Positions 35,022 to 45,723 of a stretch of 64,000 nucleotides of DNA are shown here, in pieces (position 1 is the stretch's first letter; the number at the start of each line of letters is the position of its first letter). The position numbers were made by a program, and so were the translations under genes. The notes under the pieces were generated by a model. The model was not told the origin of the DNA, searched no databases, and saw only the letters and a list, made by a program, of their open reading frames with translations. This stretch comes from Liolophura sinensis (lineage: Eukaryota > Mollusca > Polyplacophora > Chitonida > Chitonidae): assembly GCF_032854445.1 (NCBI RefSeq), contig NC_088301.1, positions 19,831,808 through 19,895,807 on the forward strand, given 5' to 3'.

Positions 35022-35495
35022 ACCTGCAGATGGTATAGGGTTTCCCGCCAGCTCTGCCTGATTTCCTACCACCATAATGCTGGCCTAGTATAAGTGAAAT
35101 ATACTTGAGTATGACATAATTTATTTATTTATTTGATTGGTGTTTTACACCGTACTCAAGAATATTTCACTTATACGACCGCGGCCAGCATTATGGTGGG
35201 AGGAAACCGGGCAGAGCCCAGGGGAAACCCACGACCATCCACAGGTTGCTGCAGGCCTTCCCACTAAAACACCAATGAAATAAATAAATCAAATGTTATG
35301 TAGTTGAGGCAGCCACATATGCATGGATTCATGAAGATATATATTCATGGTCAAATTAAAGCGGTCTGTCAGCAACCTACGGATGGTCATGGGTTTCGTC
35401 TGCCTGGTTTGCTCCCACCATAATGCTGGACGCCGTCGTATAAGTGAAATAATCTTGAGTATGGCGTAAAACATCACTCAAATAAATAAATCAAA
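35022..35495. mobile_element. Cluster of SINE-A copies in alternating orientation
   Basis: A sense copy (35022-35115, ending AAGTGAAATATACTTGAGTA) meets an antisense copy tail to tail (35116-35262, TTATTTATTTATTTGATTGG to TTGCTGCAGGCCTTCCCA). Next comes an isolated tail (AAAACACCAATGAAATAAAT, 35267-35295), then another sense fragment (35362-35495). The first two form a near-perfect inverted pair able to fold as a long hairpin if transcribed. Confidence 0.88.
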
Positions 35496-35720
35496 TTAAA
35501 GCCTCACGGTGGTTAAATGTGGAATTCACCACTGCTCTGTCAGCATGATGTACACACCCAACATGAAGTTCATTTTTTACCTCAGTGCTTTTAACAACAG
35601 AACATTCTATCAAATGAGATGTCCAATTTTTTTAATACCACTGACAAGGTTAATGCAACATAAAATTGGATCTTCAAAAAAAAAAATATATGCAACACAT
35701 GTTAGATTTCAATGTTAGAC

Positions 35721-35975
35721 CCTACGCTGCTATGGTGTAGTGGACAGAACGTATGAATTATAAATGACAGAATGGGTGTTCAATTCCAAATCTAGTCATA
35801 CCTAAGACTTTAATATCTGTATTCTTGGTGCTAGCTACCTCGTCTGGAACTCAGCAATAAGAGGAATACAGGTCCATGTTACTGGTCAGCCGGGTGTCAG
35901 TATAATGTGACTGGGTGAGGCATCATGTCCGATACCTTCGGCATGGTATTTCAGTGAGGCAGCACTATAAATTTT
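35721..35975 (+). mobile_element. SINE-D, tRNA-derived
   Basis: The head has an A-box-like TATGGTGTAGTGGACA and a B-box-like GGTGTTCAATTCCAAA about 45 bp later. The body follows with TCATACCTAAGACTT, GGTGTCAGTATAATGTGACT, GGGTGAGGCATCATGTC and CAGTGAGGCAGCACTATAAA. Body words recur at 51935-52140. Confidence 0.78.
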
Positions 35976-36757
35976 TCACCTTTTGTGATATGACCAGAAA
36001 AATGTTCTATAAAGTGACGTTTTATACTCCAATCAAACAAATCAACCAAGTTTACAAAATGTTAGAATTTGATAATATTCACACATCAAATTTACAGCCA
36101 AGAAATAATGAAAAAAATATAAAAAAAGTTAAAAAAAAGACATACGTACACTATAGGTTATCTATGACAGTATAGGCCTTGATCAATACTGTACCGGCAC
36201 ACAGAGCAAAAGTTTAGTACTGTCACAAGCTCCATTAACTAAAAGGAAATCTTGCTGCTTAAAACGGTCAGGCAGACTATATACAGCTCACATGACAAAT
36301 CAGGGCCTGGACGGATCACTCAGTGGACAACATTCTCCTTGTCCCAAGAGAAATATGTTTACGGAGGAATGTTGCAGTCTAGATATAATACATGGAGATG
36401 TAGACATTTACGCTACTAGAAACCACACTTCAGTTCCCTAGGGTACAGTTACACGTAGCTATATATTAATAGCTGCCAAGTTCAGCGGACAATCAAATAT
36501 TCCGTCCATCAGCCCATGTTTATATGTAATTACCTTGTTCAGATGTTTTATAGCCTCAATCGTGACAAGTATGTAGATTTACTTCTGATGTATCTCTAAG
36601 CGCTTTAATAAAAAGATATAAAATCAATGCTGATTGATTAATACAGACAGAGAAGATCGGATGCCTTGTTTAAATTCTGCGGATTTGGTCACCCTTGAAT
36701 AAATGCGTCCTGCCTGAAATTAAGTTTTGTCTCAGCATAATATTGACAGAACTTAAG
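35976..36757. other. Unique DNA, no gene seen
   Basis: A-rich patch near 36105-36140. No gene signal. Confidence 0.5.
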
Positions 36758-37008
36758 GGTCGTTCATGGCCTAGTGATTAGCATGCCACTGCAGCACAGG
36801 AGCCTCTCACAGCCTCACCAACGTGATCGCTGTGAGTTCAAGTCCAACTCATGCTGGCTTCTTCTCCATCCAGCAACCTGCAGATGGACATGGGTTTCCT
36901 CCGGGCTCTGTCCAGCTCCCTCCCACCATAATGTTGGCCACTATCAAACAAGTGAATAATTCTTGAGTTTGACGTAAAACGTCAATCAAATAAATATTTA
37001 AATAAAAC
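36758..37008 (+). mobile_element. Full-length SINE-A, sense strand
   Basis: Head with A-box-like TGGCCTAGTGATTAGC (36766-36781) and B-box GTTCAAGTCC (36836-36845), spaced as in a tRNA-derived Pol III promoter. The family body follows (CAACCTGCAGATGGACATGG, CTCCCTCCCACCATAATG, AATAATTCTTGAGTTTGACG) and then an (AAAT)n tail. No clear target-site duplication. Confidence 0.92.
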
Positions 37009-37263
37009 AGCATAGAATAGAAATTATGGATACATGTACATACCAGTATGTCAGTGTACATTGTAAATACCAGCTAAATACCAGCTGGTATCTGTAATTA
37101 TTGATTTTTTATCAGGATTCAAAATGAGTAACAACTTGCTGTGTAATTGTTATATTCTGCAATACAATACTATAGCCAGCATTTGTGTCTCTTGTCTGAG
37201 ATGTGGTTTTTCACTCTTATTCAGATATTCAATTCTGGCTTATTTTTTCATACCACACACGTG

Positions 37264-37318
<55 letters not shown>

Positions 37319-37963
37319 TATAAATTGTATAATCCACAATTGTTTTCATTATGGCAAATCGGCGAAATTGGGTACGGGTGTCAACGGTCTCCACATATCA
37401 GTAAATATAAGTCACTCTAAGATCACACTTTCAGGTTAGTCAAATAAAAGCTACATGTACCTACTTCATTGCAGGTGTCAGAAATGGTTTAGCCATTATT
37501 CAGAAGCCATATTCAGAGACACCCTCTGGCCTATTTTAGGACAATGCATCAACTAATTTAACAGGCTTTGTGTAACTGGATCACCATGGCATGCATAATG
37601 TTTACAGGTAAAAGACCTCTATTAGTCAAATTGTGCCAATAAGGCCCAAAACGGAAAAATTCCTAACAAGAAATTTGCAAAAAATTAAGATAATATACAC
37701 CAATAATTTTCTACTTTGACAAGTATTGAATATGCCAGTGAAAGGTAAATTGTTTTCAATTCACGAAAACAATTGTAAAGTAAGCCTCACATGACCTCAC
37801 AAACTGATGATGTCACTTCATAATTCCCCAGTACTGTCTTGTGTAGCACTATACCCATCTTCCTGTTGTCTGCTCTATTCCCACCAAAACATAACATCAT
37901 CAGCTCATGAGATCATACATGTCCAACATCTGTCCATCTTGGATCCAACCATGTGCATTTAGA
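37009..37963. other. Unique DNA with (AT)n
   Basis: A 24-dinucleotide (AT)n lies at 37267-37314. Open frames over it are artefacts. No gene signal elsewhere. Confidence 0.6.
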
Positions 37964-38355
37964 ACAGACACATGCTTTTCCGGAACAGCCATGTGCTTCT
38001 TGAACAGCCGTCTGCTTCTTGAACAGCCACGTGCTTCTAGAACAGCCACATGCTTCTTGAACAGCCTCCTGCTTCTTGAACAGCCACGTGCTTCTTGAAC
38101 AGCCAGGTGCTTCTTGAACAATCAAATGCTTCCTGAACAGCCACTTGCTTCTTGAACAGCCAAATACTTCTTGAACAGTCACATGCCTTTGAACAGCCAA
38201 ATGCTTCTTGAAGAGTTACATGCTTCCTGCAGTCACATGCTTCAATGGTCACATTGTTCCTGAACAGCCACATGCGGATGAACAGTCAGGTGCCTTTTGA
38301 AAAGTTAAATGCTTTCTGGACTGTCACATGCTTCTTGAACAGTCACATAATTTCT
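37964..38355. repeat. 19-bp minisatellite, open in three minus frames
   Basis: About 20 copies of the 19-bp unit TTCTTGAACAGCCACGTGC. It has no stop in any minus phase, so overlapping minus frames of 73, 95 and 78 codons appear. The right part is decayed (ACAGTCACATGCC). Confidence 0.95.
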
Positions 38356-38737
38356 TGACCGAAAGTCTGCCTTTCGGGTTTAAATATAAAATTTCTGCCT
38401 TTAACGCGAAAGTTTAAGGCAAAGATAAAACATGCATCTTCATATTATAAAATGTATATCTTGGACAAGATTTCACATTTTCAGCTGGTGTGTATTAAAT
38501 TTGTGACTTCAGGGCAGATTCCATTCTTGATGGAAATACACTTGCCTTGCATCTATGGTAAATGTAATATTGTCTTCGAATAAATTATACAGTTTTAGCA
38601 GGTAAAACTGAGAAAATGAGCGAACATTTCCTGTTATTGATAGGAATATTTTTTCCGATTTGGCTAAAGCCCTGTTGGTGAATTTGCCTTAAATAGATGA
38701 GCCCGGGCGTTTCAATTGCATTCATACGCACGTCCTC

Positions 38738-38805
38738 GCCACGATATGGCTGAAATATTGCCGATGTGGCGTAAAGCCATAATCATTCATTCACACGCAC
38801 GTCCA
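38738..38805 (+). mobile_element. SINE-E tail fragment
   Basis: CTCGCCACGATATGGCTGAA, ATATTGCCGATGTGGCGTAA, AGCCATAATCATTCATTC. A second copy lies at 58539-58613. Both are 5'-truncated and end in (ATTC)n. Confidence 0.8.
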
Positions 38806-38884
38806 CAGCTGAGGCTTATATGACTCGCTCAACATCATCACACATCGAGCTGGCCGGCATGTCTAGACATCAAAACACACGCAA

Positions 38885-39069
38885 ATACTTACGGCAATCC
38901 ATTTAATCCGTTTAAGAACTTCAGTTAGACTTTCACTTTCAGACAGCTGTCAGAAGCGCGCTGCAGCAGACACATGGCTATTGAGCTATTTTTTTTTTCG
39001 ATCAAAGTTGCAAGCTCGGCGATATTCAATTCACCTCACAACTGCTGATGCAGACGACTTCATACTTAC
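38885..39069 (-). promoter_or_regulatory. Second strong minus-strand splice donor
   Basis: TTGCC|GTAAGTATTTGC, with GT at 38892-38891, is an almost ideal donor 180 bp downstream (on minus) of another at 39069-39068. Two such donors on one strand in CpG-bearing DNA suggest alternative first exons, but no transcript evidence exists here. Confidence 0.3.
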
Positions 39070-39136
39070 CGATGAACCCTGCAGTCGAAGGAAGCGGATG
39101 ACATCTGCATATGTCCACTACTTGTCTTGTAAACAT
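39070..39136 (-). CDS. Possible first coding exon of a minus-strand gene
   Basis: On minus, an ATG at 39136 opens a 22-codon frame beginning MFTRQVVDICRCHPLPSTAG that runs into an excellent donor, TTCATCG|GTAAGTATG (GT at 39069-39068), leaving in phase 1. A five-codon upstream frame starting at ATGGCTGCAAGG stops in TGATG, overlapping this ATG. The short basic N-terminus could be a targeting peptide, but that is a guess. About 245 bp upstream on minus lies a TCTCGCGAGA palindrome. If real, downstream exons lie at lower coordinates. No family recognised. Confidence 0.27.
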
Positions 39137-39204
39137 CAGTTCCTTGCAGCCATCCACGACACGTCAAATTTCCCTGTGGCTGCCCACGTGCTCTGTAGGA
39201 GGCG

Positions 39205-39389
39205 TTCGTGTATTTCCGGAAATAAACTCCGGAAATACCGAGCTAAAGACTTTTACTGGTCGATCGTGTGCTCTATTCTACAGTTGTTGAATATGAGAGT
39301 GTTAACGTTTAGAATAGAACATTATAACTCGGAGGTCTGAGTCAAAGATTTCGGCTATCTTGGACTCGTCTACAAGAATTCTCGCGAGA
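39205..39389. promoter_or_regulatory. Candidate promoter with TCTCGCGAGA palindrome
   Basis: TCTCGCGAGA at 39380-39389 is a known core-promoter palindrome of animal CpG-type promoters (often bidirectional). CCGGAAAT-type ETS/STAT-like words occur twice at 39213-39236 (TATTTCCGGAAATAAACTCC then GGAAATAC). CpG is more frequent than in the 1-38 kb part. The minus-strand donors at 39069 and 38892 lie downstream on minus. Confidence 0.4.
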
Positions 39390-39514
39390 ATGCGACTGTT
39401 GTACATTCGAGCAAGATTCCGATGAATTCATCATTAAGTTTAGCCATAAGCTGTTTGAAGTCGGCTTTGTGTATATTTAGCCCAGTCATGTAGATCTTAT
39501 ATTCACGTCAGTAT

Positions 39515-39806
39515 TCGCATACCCTTTGCAGGGCATGAGCCGCTCTCCACGCTTAGCCTACTTTTGTCATTCTCATGCTGGCTTCCTCTCCGGCCGTATG
39601 TGGGAAGGTCTGTCAACCACCTGCGGATGGTCGTGGGTTTCCACCAGGCTCTGCCCTTTTTTTCTCCCACCATAATGCTGGCGGCCGTCGTATAAGTGAA
39701 ATATTCTTGAGTACGTCGTAAGACACCAATTAAAATAAAAAATAAATAAACTTTTTTCATTAGACAAGCGTAACCTTTGGAGCTCTGAGATGCTCGTAGA
39801 CTTGTG
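39515..39806 (+). mobile_element. SINE-A nested in an older repeat
   Basis: 39523-39560 (GCATGAGCCGCTCTCCACGC) and 39757-39805 (TAGACAAGCGTAACCTTTGG) match two adjoining parts of 63370-63470, so an older repeat is split here. The insert is a sense SINE-A fragment (CTGGCTTCCTCTCCGGCC, CCACCTGCGGATGGTCGTGG, CATAATGCTGGCGGCCGTCG, AAAT-rich tail). CTTTTGTCAT and CTTTTTTCAT at its two sides are a probable 10-bp target-site duplication with one mismatch. Confidence 0.85.
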
Positions 39807-40057
39807 TCGGCTTAGCGTCACCTCTCGTGTCCTCTCTCAGTAGGCTACTATTTAATCAGCATTCATCTATAATTGCTTCAGGTTTTGGTTAGAACCATGC
39901 ATGTTGTACGTAGGGCCTACTTAACATAAAGCATGGAGGTACATATATACCTAGAGCTATGGATACAGAGAATAATGTACATTATTAGAAACAAAGGTGG
40001 AGAAGAATTGCTAATATTGTGCTTTCCGACATCACTTCCATCGCCTACACCTCGCAG
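39807..40057. other. Unique DNA, no gene seen
   Basis: No signal found. Confidence 0.45.
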
Positions 40058-40300
40058 TTAAAAGACCAGGTTGAACCGCGGTTGGGTCATACCAGAGACT
40101 TTAAAAATGGAACTTGTTGTTGCCTCGCTTGGCGCCCAGAGCAAGGAAACGTGATTGGTGGCGGCAAGTGCTCGCGCTATCACAACTCGATACATTACAT
40201 GTGTACACACACCTAATGACTCGTCGTCGTCGTATGACTGAAAAAGTGTACGAAGTGAAAAGTACGACATAAAACCTCAAGCATACATAAATAAATACCA
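40058..40300 (+). mobile_element. SINE combining D-like body and C-like tail
   Basis: GGGTCATACCAGAGACTTTA and AATGGAACTTGTTGTTGCCT lead through CGTGATTGGTGGCGGCAAG to a tail (CGTCGTATGACTGAAAAAGT, GTACGACATAAAACCTCAAG, CATAAATAAA). That tail is the inverse counterpart of the SINE-C tail region. No intact tRNA-like head. Confidence 0.65.
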
Positions 40301-41033
40301 TTTTTAAAGGCATGACCCCACCTGGATTTGATTCCAGTTAGTTATGTTCTGTTAGTAATTGTACTGATATTTTGAAAATGGCATCCAGACTTCTTTTTTT
40401 TTTTTTTCTTTTTGGTGTTGAACGCAGAGCTCACGAATTTTTTAGGTTATCCGCCATGTTGCTAAGTTTAGTCTGTGATACAATATGAGAATATCACAGA
40501 CCTTAAAGCCATGGAATAAGTGGCTTATAGCCTTGAGGTTGTCTACATATCAATAGGCTATATGTCTAAGTCATTCAAGACGTTGGTTCAGTGCCATTCT
40601 AAGAAACAAAGCTATCGACTAGATAAAGCTTTCAGGCATGCTGAGTTGTTTTTGGCGCATTCGTGGGAAAGAGATCGACCATGCTAGAGCTAGAATTGTC
40701 TGCCTGACACAAGAACTCGCCAGAGACCGTGCCGGCCGACACCACTGATGTGATGTATGATCATACAAAGGAGAGTTCGCGAGTGACCTGGCGAATGTGT
40801 GTTAACAGATTTGATACTACAAAGTTTTGTCCCAGTATCAGCCAAAGAAATAATTGATTCACTGTTTTTGAACGGCATACCCAAAAGCAATTTTAGTGGT
40901 TGGACGCAAATGTGCAGTGCATGCATGGCCGCGAGTTAATGAAGTAAACCATTGATACTTGGCAAGTTATTGACGAACTTCCCGGCGTGTGCAACGAAAG
41001 TTAAACTGCACAAAAGCGTTGTCCACCACTTCA
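40301..41033. other. Unique DNA, no gene seen
   Basis: A T-run near 40397. The 78-codon minus frame at 40690-40926 is unrecognised. Confidence 0.45.
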
Positions 41034-41173
41034 GGACCCAGTTTCACAAAGCGACATATGACGTTTTTTTATCGTACATTTGTCATACGATATTTTGTAC
41101 GTCACTATTACCATACCATTGTCCTATATAAGCGATTATCGAACATGTACGGCATCTTTGTGAAAGTGGGCCC
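41034..41173. mobile_element. Foldback element (MITE-like), 140 bp
   Basis: Left end GGACCCAGTTTCACAAAG and right end (inverse GGGCCCACTTTCACAAAG) differ at two positions. Inside, palindromic pieces around ATCGTACATTTGTCATACGA continue the hairpin. Same general end type as 15999-16143. Confidence 0.82.
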
Positions 41174-41416
41174 TTTATTTCTTCCAAAGTTTTACACTGT
41201 CAGTGGTTCCATATCGTTTCGGAGTAGTTTGATAATTAACTGAACTGAATATTACAATAGCTTGACCCAGGTGCAGGTTAGCCCTGACTATAGCTGACAT
41301 ATTAGGGGACACAATGTTGTGCATAGCCCTTCACAAACATAACGGTAGCGTTTGAATACCACCACTCGCGCTTTAATAAATTCAACCTTATAAAATAACT
41401 GATGGAAATCAGTTTG

Positions 41417-41632
41417 AAATTTATTTGATTTCGTTTTTATTTCAGTTATACGACGGCGGGCAGCATTATGGTAGGAAGAAACCGGGCAGGCTGGGGGACA
41501 CCCACGACCATCCACAGGCTGCTAGCAGAGGGTCGGAGAGGAAGCTTATCTTACATAATGCTGGCCGCCGTCGCATATATAAGTGTAATTTCTCGAGTAT
41601 ACGACGTAAAACATTAATAAAAAAGAATTAAA
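41417..41632. mobile_element. Inverted pair of SINE-A fragments
   Basis: An antisense fragment (41417-41550, TTATACGACGGCGGGCAGCA, TTATGGTAGGAAGAAACCGG) is followed at once by a sense fragment (41556-41632, CATAATGCTGGCCGCCGTCG, CATATATAAGTGTAATTTCT). Together they can fold into a hairpin. Same layout class as 35022 and 54270. Confidence 0.87.
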
Positions 41633-41817
41633 GAAGATCAAAAACAAAGTCTTCAAAAACTGTCATCTCTCTAAAAAATATTTTGCTGGTGGAAAATCGT
41701 AAATCGTTAGTGCCTCGCCAGCTGTGGTTACATGCGTCTGAACAGATATTCGTATACCAGCCATCAGTTTTCCAGGTCAATAATCGCAGGACCAATTCCA
41801 AAACGACGTATATGTGA

Positions 41818-41905
41818 CCCCCCCCCCCCCCCCCCCGCCTCCCCTCCCATGTATATGTGACCTCCCGCCACCCGCACCCCCACTCCCCGCCTCCCCTCCC
41901 ACCGG
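41818..41905. repeat. Poly-C and C-rich tract, G-quadruplex potential on minus
   Basis: An unbroken C run longer than 15 at about 41817-41836 is followed by CGCCTCCCCTCCCATG. A second C-rich block repeats GTATATGTGACC at its start. The minus strand has many G-runs of three or more. Confidence 0.9.
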
Positions 41906-42808
41906 CCAAGTAAGGAAAATGTTCCACGAGTTGTGTAACCTTCATGTAGCTAATTCCTTCCCTAAGGAATTTTTTTGAGGGTATTAGACATATTTATATA
42001 TTTATAATAAAGCTACCATGTGACACGCAAAACGAGCATTTTTTGATGATTCGATTATAATTTTTGAAGGCCATCATGTCACAGTGCCTTGTTCTGATTG
42101 GATGGGTAAAAAGTATAAAATATCTTTTCAATAAATTAAAGCTACGGCACGACATGTAAAACGAGCAATCTGATTATAATCTGTAGTAATCATGCTAGAT
42201 TATCTTGATTTCTACGGGTTAACCTTCATCCACAAATGACAAAGGTCGTGGAACACGGGAAGCCCTTGTGTAGAATATATCACAGTCTCATCCAAAATTT
42301 GATTATAAATTCGTATATATTGTGAGAATAATCTCGCCTTGTACTTGATATATTCGATGACTATGGGATAGGTCCTTTGTGGCCGGTGGTCACTATATAG
42401 CCTAATTACAAAAGGGCAAGTAATTAAAATAAGCCTGTGTGCTCAGATCTGTCTACCCGCAGTGACAAAATCTATTCATTGATGGAAGGGGAAATAACTC
42501 TGATATGGCTCATACATCAAAAGACATCTGGTACCGATGCAGTCCTCAAAGCTGACAGAAGAACGGAAAAAATCAATGTCGTTTAAGGCCTAAAATGTTC
42601 CTTTATAGGAGCTCTTGGTCGCCTGTATTACTTTAGAGAATGTTTAGCCAATACGCATCGATTAAATGCCATCCATTTTCGTTACCGTTCCAAGCCTAAG
42701 TTTAATTCCAACGGAAACCAGACGCCATCAATAAAAACACTCAAGATTTCAAGGTTTTGCTGGTTCTCACTCGATAGTCGAATGAACGGAAGGCAATATG
42801 CTGTTATA

Positions 42809-42810
<2 letters not shown>
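41906..42810. other. Unique DNA with a short duplication
   Basis: TAAAGCTACCATGTGACACG with AAAACGAGCA and GATTATAAT (42008-42061) recurs in diverged form at 42137-42180. No gene signal. Confidence 0.5.
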
Positions 42811-42867
<57 letters not shown>

Positions 42868-42874
42868 ATATATA
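42811..42874. repeat. (AT)n microsatellite
   Basis: About 31 dinucleotides with one TTA interruption at about 42856. Confidence 0.96.
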
Positions 42875-44500
42875 CTGCCAGTCGGATATATATATTGCCT
42901 GTCTTCAATCGGATACATGTATACTCGCTTATAACACTGTCAGGCGTCCGTCATCCGCTGATGGTAGGTGTTTGGAATATGAATCTTAACCAAAATCGAT
43001 CAAATTAATCAGACTGCATCGCGTGTTGCAAAAGTAGTATTCGGATTTCATTCTAAATAAGCCTCTCTCAAGGAGCAGCTTACATGTATATCGAGGACCG
43101 TGTGTGTATAGGCTTACAGACGACCGTGAAGTTCGCAAGAACGAGTATGATGTATACGCTGGCGGAGAAAGGCCATCGGTCAATTCCACGTTATCTGTCA
43201 TATACGCTGTACATGAATTCTTATCCATCATGTAGTTGTGGGTTTGGGAAATGGCTTGCACGACTAATTGGTCTCATGCACCAACTCATATATATCTAAG
43301 GCTGCGTGAAATATATGGGCCATCGATGGTATCGTGATATTTACAGACGCATTTAATCCGTATTAGAAGTGTCTTTAGATAGTGGTTAATTATTGATGTA
43401 ACTCCCATCCCAACTCCATGATTAAACTTGTAGCCACTAAGCTAGAGTATTATACAAATATTACAGAATCGTAGGTGGATCTTAAAAGGACGGATAAAAT
43501 AATTGTAGGTTTCTATAACATGGCGTACCCCACAGCAACAGCCAAGAACTCCACACTAATAGTTGATTTACAGAGCTTCCAAGCACGCCAGAACAAAATG
43601 GATGTGGCGGTTTAGGTCTGTCTCCACATCCTTTTCGAAAATAATTAATTTTACAGGCCAATTATTTGTTTTCTTGTCTTAAACCAAGATGGACGTTTCG
43701 GGTCAATAATAGCAAGACCAAATTACAAAGCAACGTTCAAAACAATCAGCCACTAGAACTAAAAACGTACATATTGAAAGAAAAGGCAAATCATCACTTT
43801 TCAATGTTCTAGGCGAATGAATTAAATAAAATCAATATCCAGGGCTTAGGCCTATATACACTAGTTTTTGAAGAAGGTGTATTGATATGAGGAAAAAATT
43901 CGCTATGCAGAAACTTCGTAACCATTATTGCCAAGCCTATACATCCGGGTCCTGTCGGCATGCTTTCCCTGAAATAGACGTACCGCTGTATCCTTTATAA
44001 AAGGTCTCTTTTGGGAGTCTGCAATTTAATCGTTAAAAGAAATTTACTCCTTTGTGTCTAAGATTTTGAAACTTAGTACAAATTGCTATGTAAGAAGCAA
44101 ATAGTATAATATGTAGCGCTTCTCTCACGTGACATCTGTGACCTGTGTTTCTTTACTTTCGGGTTCGTTAAGTTTGTGTTGTTTAGGTAGACATAATTTC
44201 CCTTGGGTTTTTGGTGACAGGAACTGTCAAGCCCTTAAGCCTTCACACAGATACATTTCTTTTGATCTGTATGCCACAGAATCCTATACAACTTTGAGAG
44301 TGTATGTTGAAGATCGAGAGAGAAATCAACGATAACAGAAAAAAAATATATCGTCCATTTCATTGTATAAGCTGTACATGTGGAATCCCAACCTGACCAA
44401 TCAAATGCAGGACCGTGCGATTCAAATGTCTTCATGCACCAAAATTCCTTATGTGGGGAAGTAAAAGCGGCATGTAAAATGTTAAAATCAACGCAAGGCC
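42875..44500. other. Unique DNA with old dispersed repeats
   Basis: 43528-43625 is related to 6789-6885. 43697-43735 (GGGTCAATAATAGCAAGACC) is related to 41775-41805 (AGGTCAATAATCGCAGGACC). Short frames only. Confidence 0.45.
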
Positions 44501-44834
44501 GTATACAATGGATCCATCTTTAGGAATGCTATATTTTACTTATTTATTTATTTGATTGGTATTTACGCCGTACTCAAGAACATTTCACTTATTACGATGG
44601 CGGCCAGCATTATGGTGGGAGGAAACCGGGCGAAACCCACGACCATCCGCAGCGTATACAATAGATCCATCTTTAGGAATGCTGTATTTTACTTATTTAT
44701 TTATTTGATTGGTATTTACGCCGTACTCAAGAATATTTCACTTATACGACGGCGGCCAGCATTATGGTGGGAGGAAACCGGGCGAAACCCACGACCATCC
44801 GCAGCGTATACAATGGATCCATCTTTAGGAATGA
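44501..44834 (-). mobile_element. Tandemly duplicated SINE-A fragment with flank
   Basis: GTATACAATRGATCCATCTT followed by TAGGAATG occurs three times (44501, 44654, 44806). Between them lie two nearly identical SINE-A fragments, TTATTTATTTATTTGATTGG to ACGACCATCCGCAGC. The flank at both ends of one insert is the target-site duplication or a larger duplication. The second copy then arose by unequal exchange, period about 152 bp. Confidence 0.93.
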
Positions 44835-45529
44835 TATACGAGGGGTGTCCGCTGGACATACGATACCTATAACGATGCTGAGAATCTGAGATGACAGCAA
44901 AACCAGACTTAGCAAGGTGAGTATCAAAGGCACCATGCAGATATCTCAATCGGACAACGGAAGGCTAAGACGTCCAAGGGGCCATGACGACTGGCATGTT
45001 CATCCAATCTATGGTCACATTCTCCCAGTGCAAGACTCATGGGCTCAAAAGATTGACATCCGCCACATAAGGCGACGGTAAACGAGTCTCGCCCCGAATA
45101 ACAACCCCAAATGTCATTTCTGTGAAAGACTAATTTAGTTAATCAGCATGAAAAAATGGGAAAATACGATCTGGCTCTCCTATTAATCTTATATTGATAT
45201 ATGTATGGTATTCTCGTAATTAAACTGTAGGCCTGTATATACTACTGTAGGCCTATCTATTCTGCCACAAGGAGCCCTATGCATACTTGTTCTCTCAAAT
45301 ATTACAGGTAACAGTTTTGGCGATTTTTGAGAGTAATGTAATTTTGCTACAAGCCTTGTTCTACGCTGATGTTTTGAATTTGCGTATTATGTTGTACATA
45401 GACGCGGATATGTTTTGTTTAGTCCTATATATCTTGATGTCTCTATAATACACTCTAGGAGCCAGAGTGCCGTCACGGAGGACAAAGTTTTGGTAGGGTT
45501 TGTATAGTTAGACCAGACAGCACAATATA
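44835..45529. other. Unique DNA, no gene seen
   Basis: No signal found. Confidence 0.45.
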
Positions 45530-45695
45530 TTTATTGATTCATTTTATTGTTACTTAACTCCATGCTCAAGAAATGCTCACTTATATGATGATGGTCAGAT
45601 TTATTCGTGGCAGGAAACCGGAGTGGCCGGCATAAACCACCGACCATTCGCACGTTTCTGACGACCTTTCCCACATGTGACGTACAGATATGCAT
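45530..45695 (-). mobile_element. SINE-B copy
   Basis: AACTCCATGCTCAAGAAATG, TATGATGATGGTCAGA, GGCAGGAAACCGGAGTGG, CATAAACCACCGACCATTCG, TTCCCACATGTGACGTACAG, ATATGCATC. Related to SINE-A in its 3' half but with a different 5' part. Confidence 0.75.
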
Positions 45696-45723
45696 CGTCA
45701 AGCAGTGAATCTACTAATTCCTT

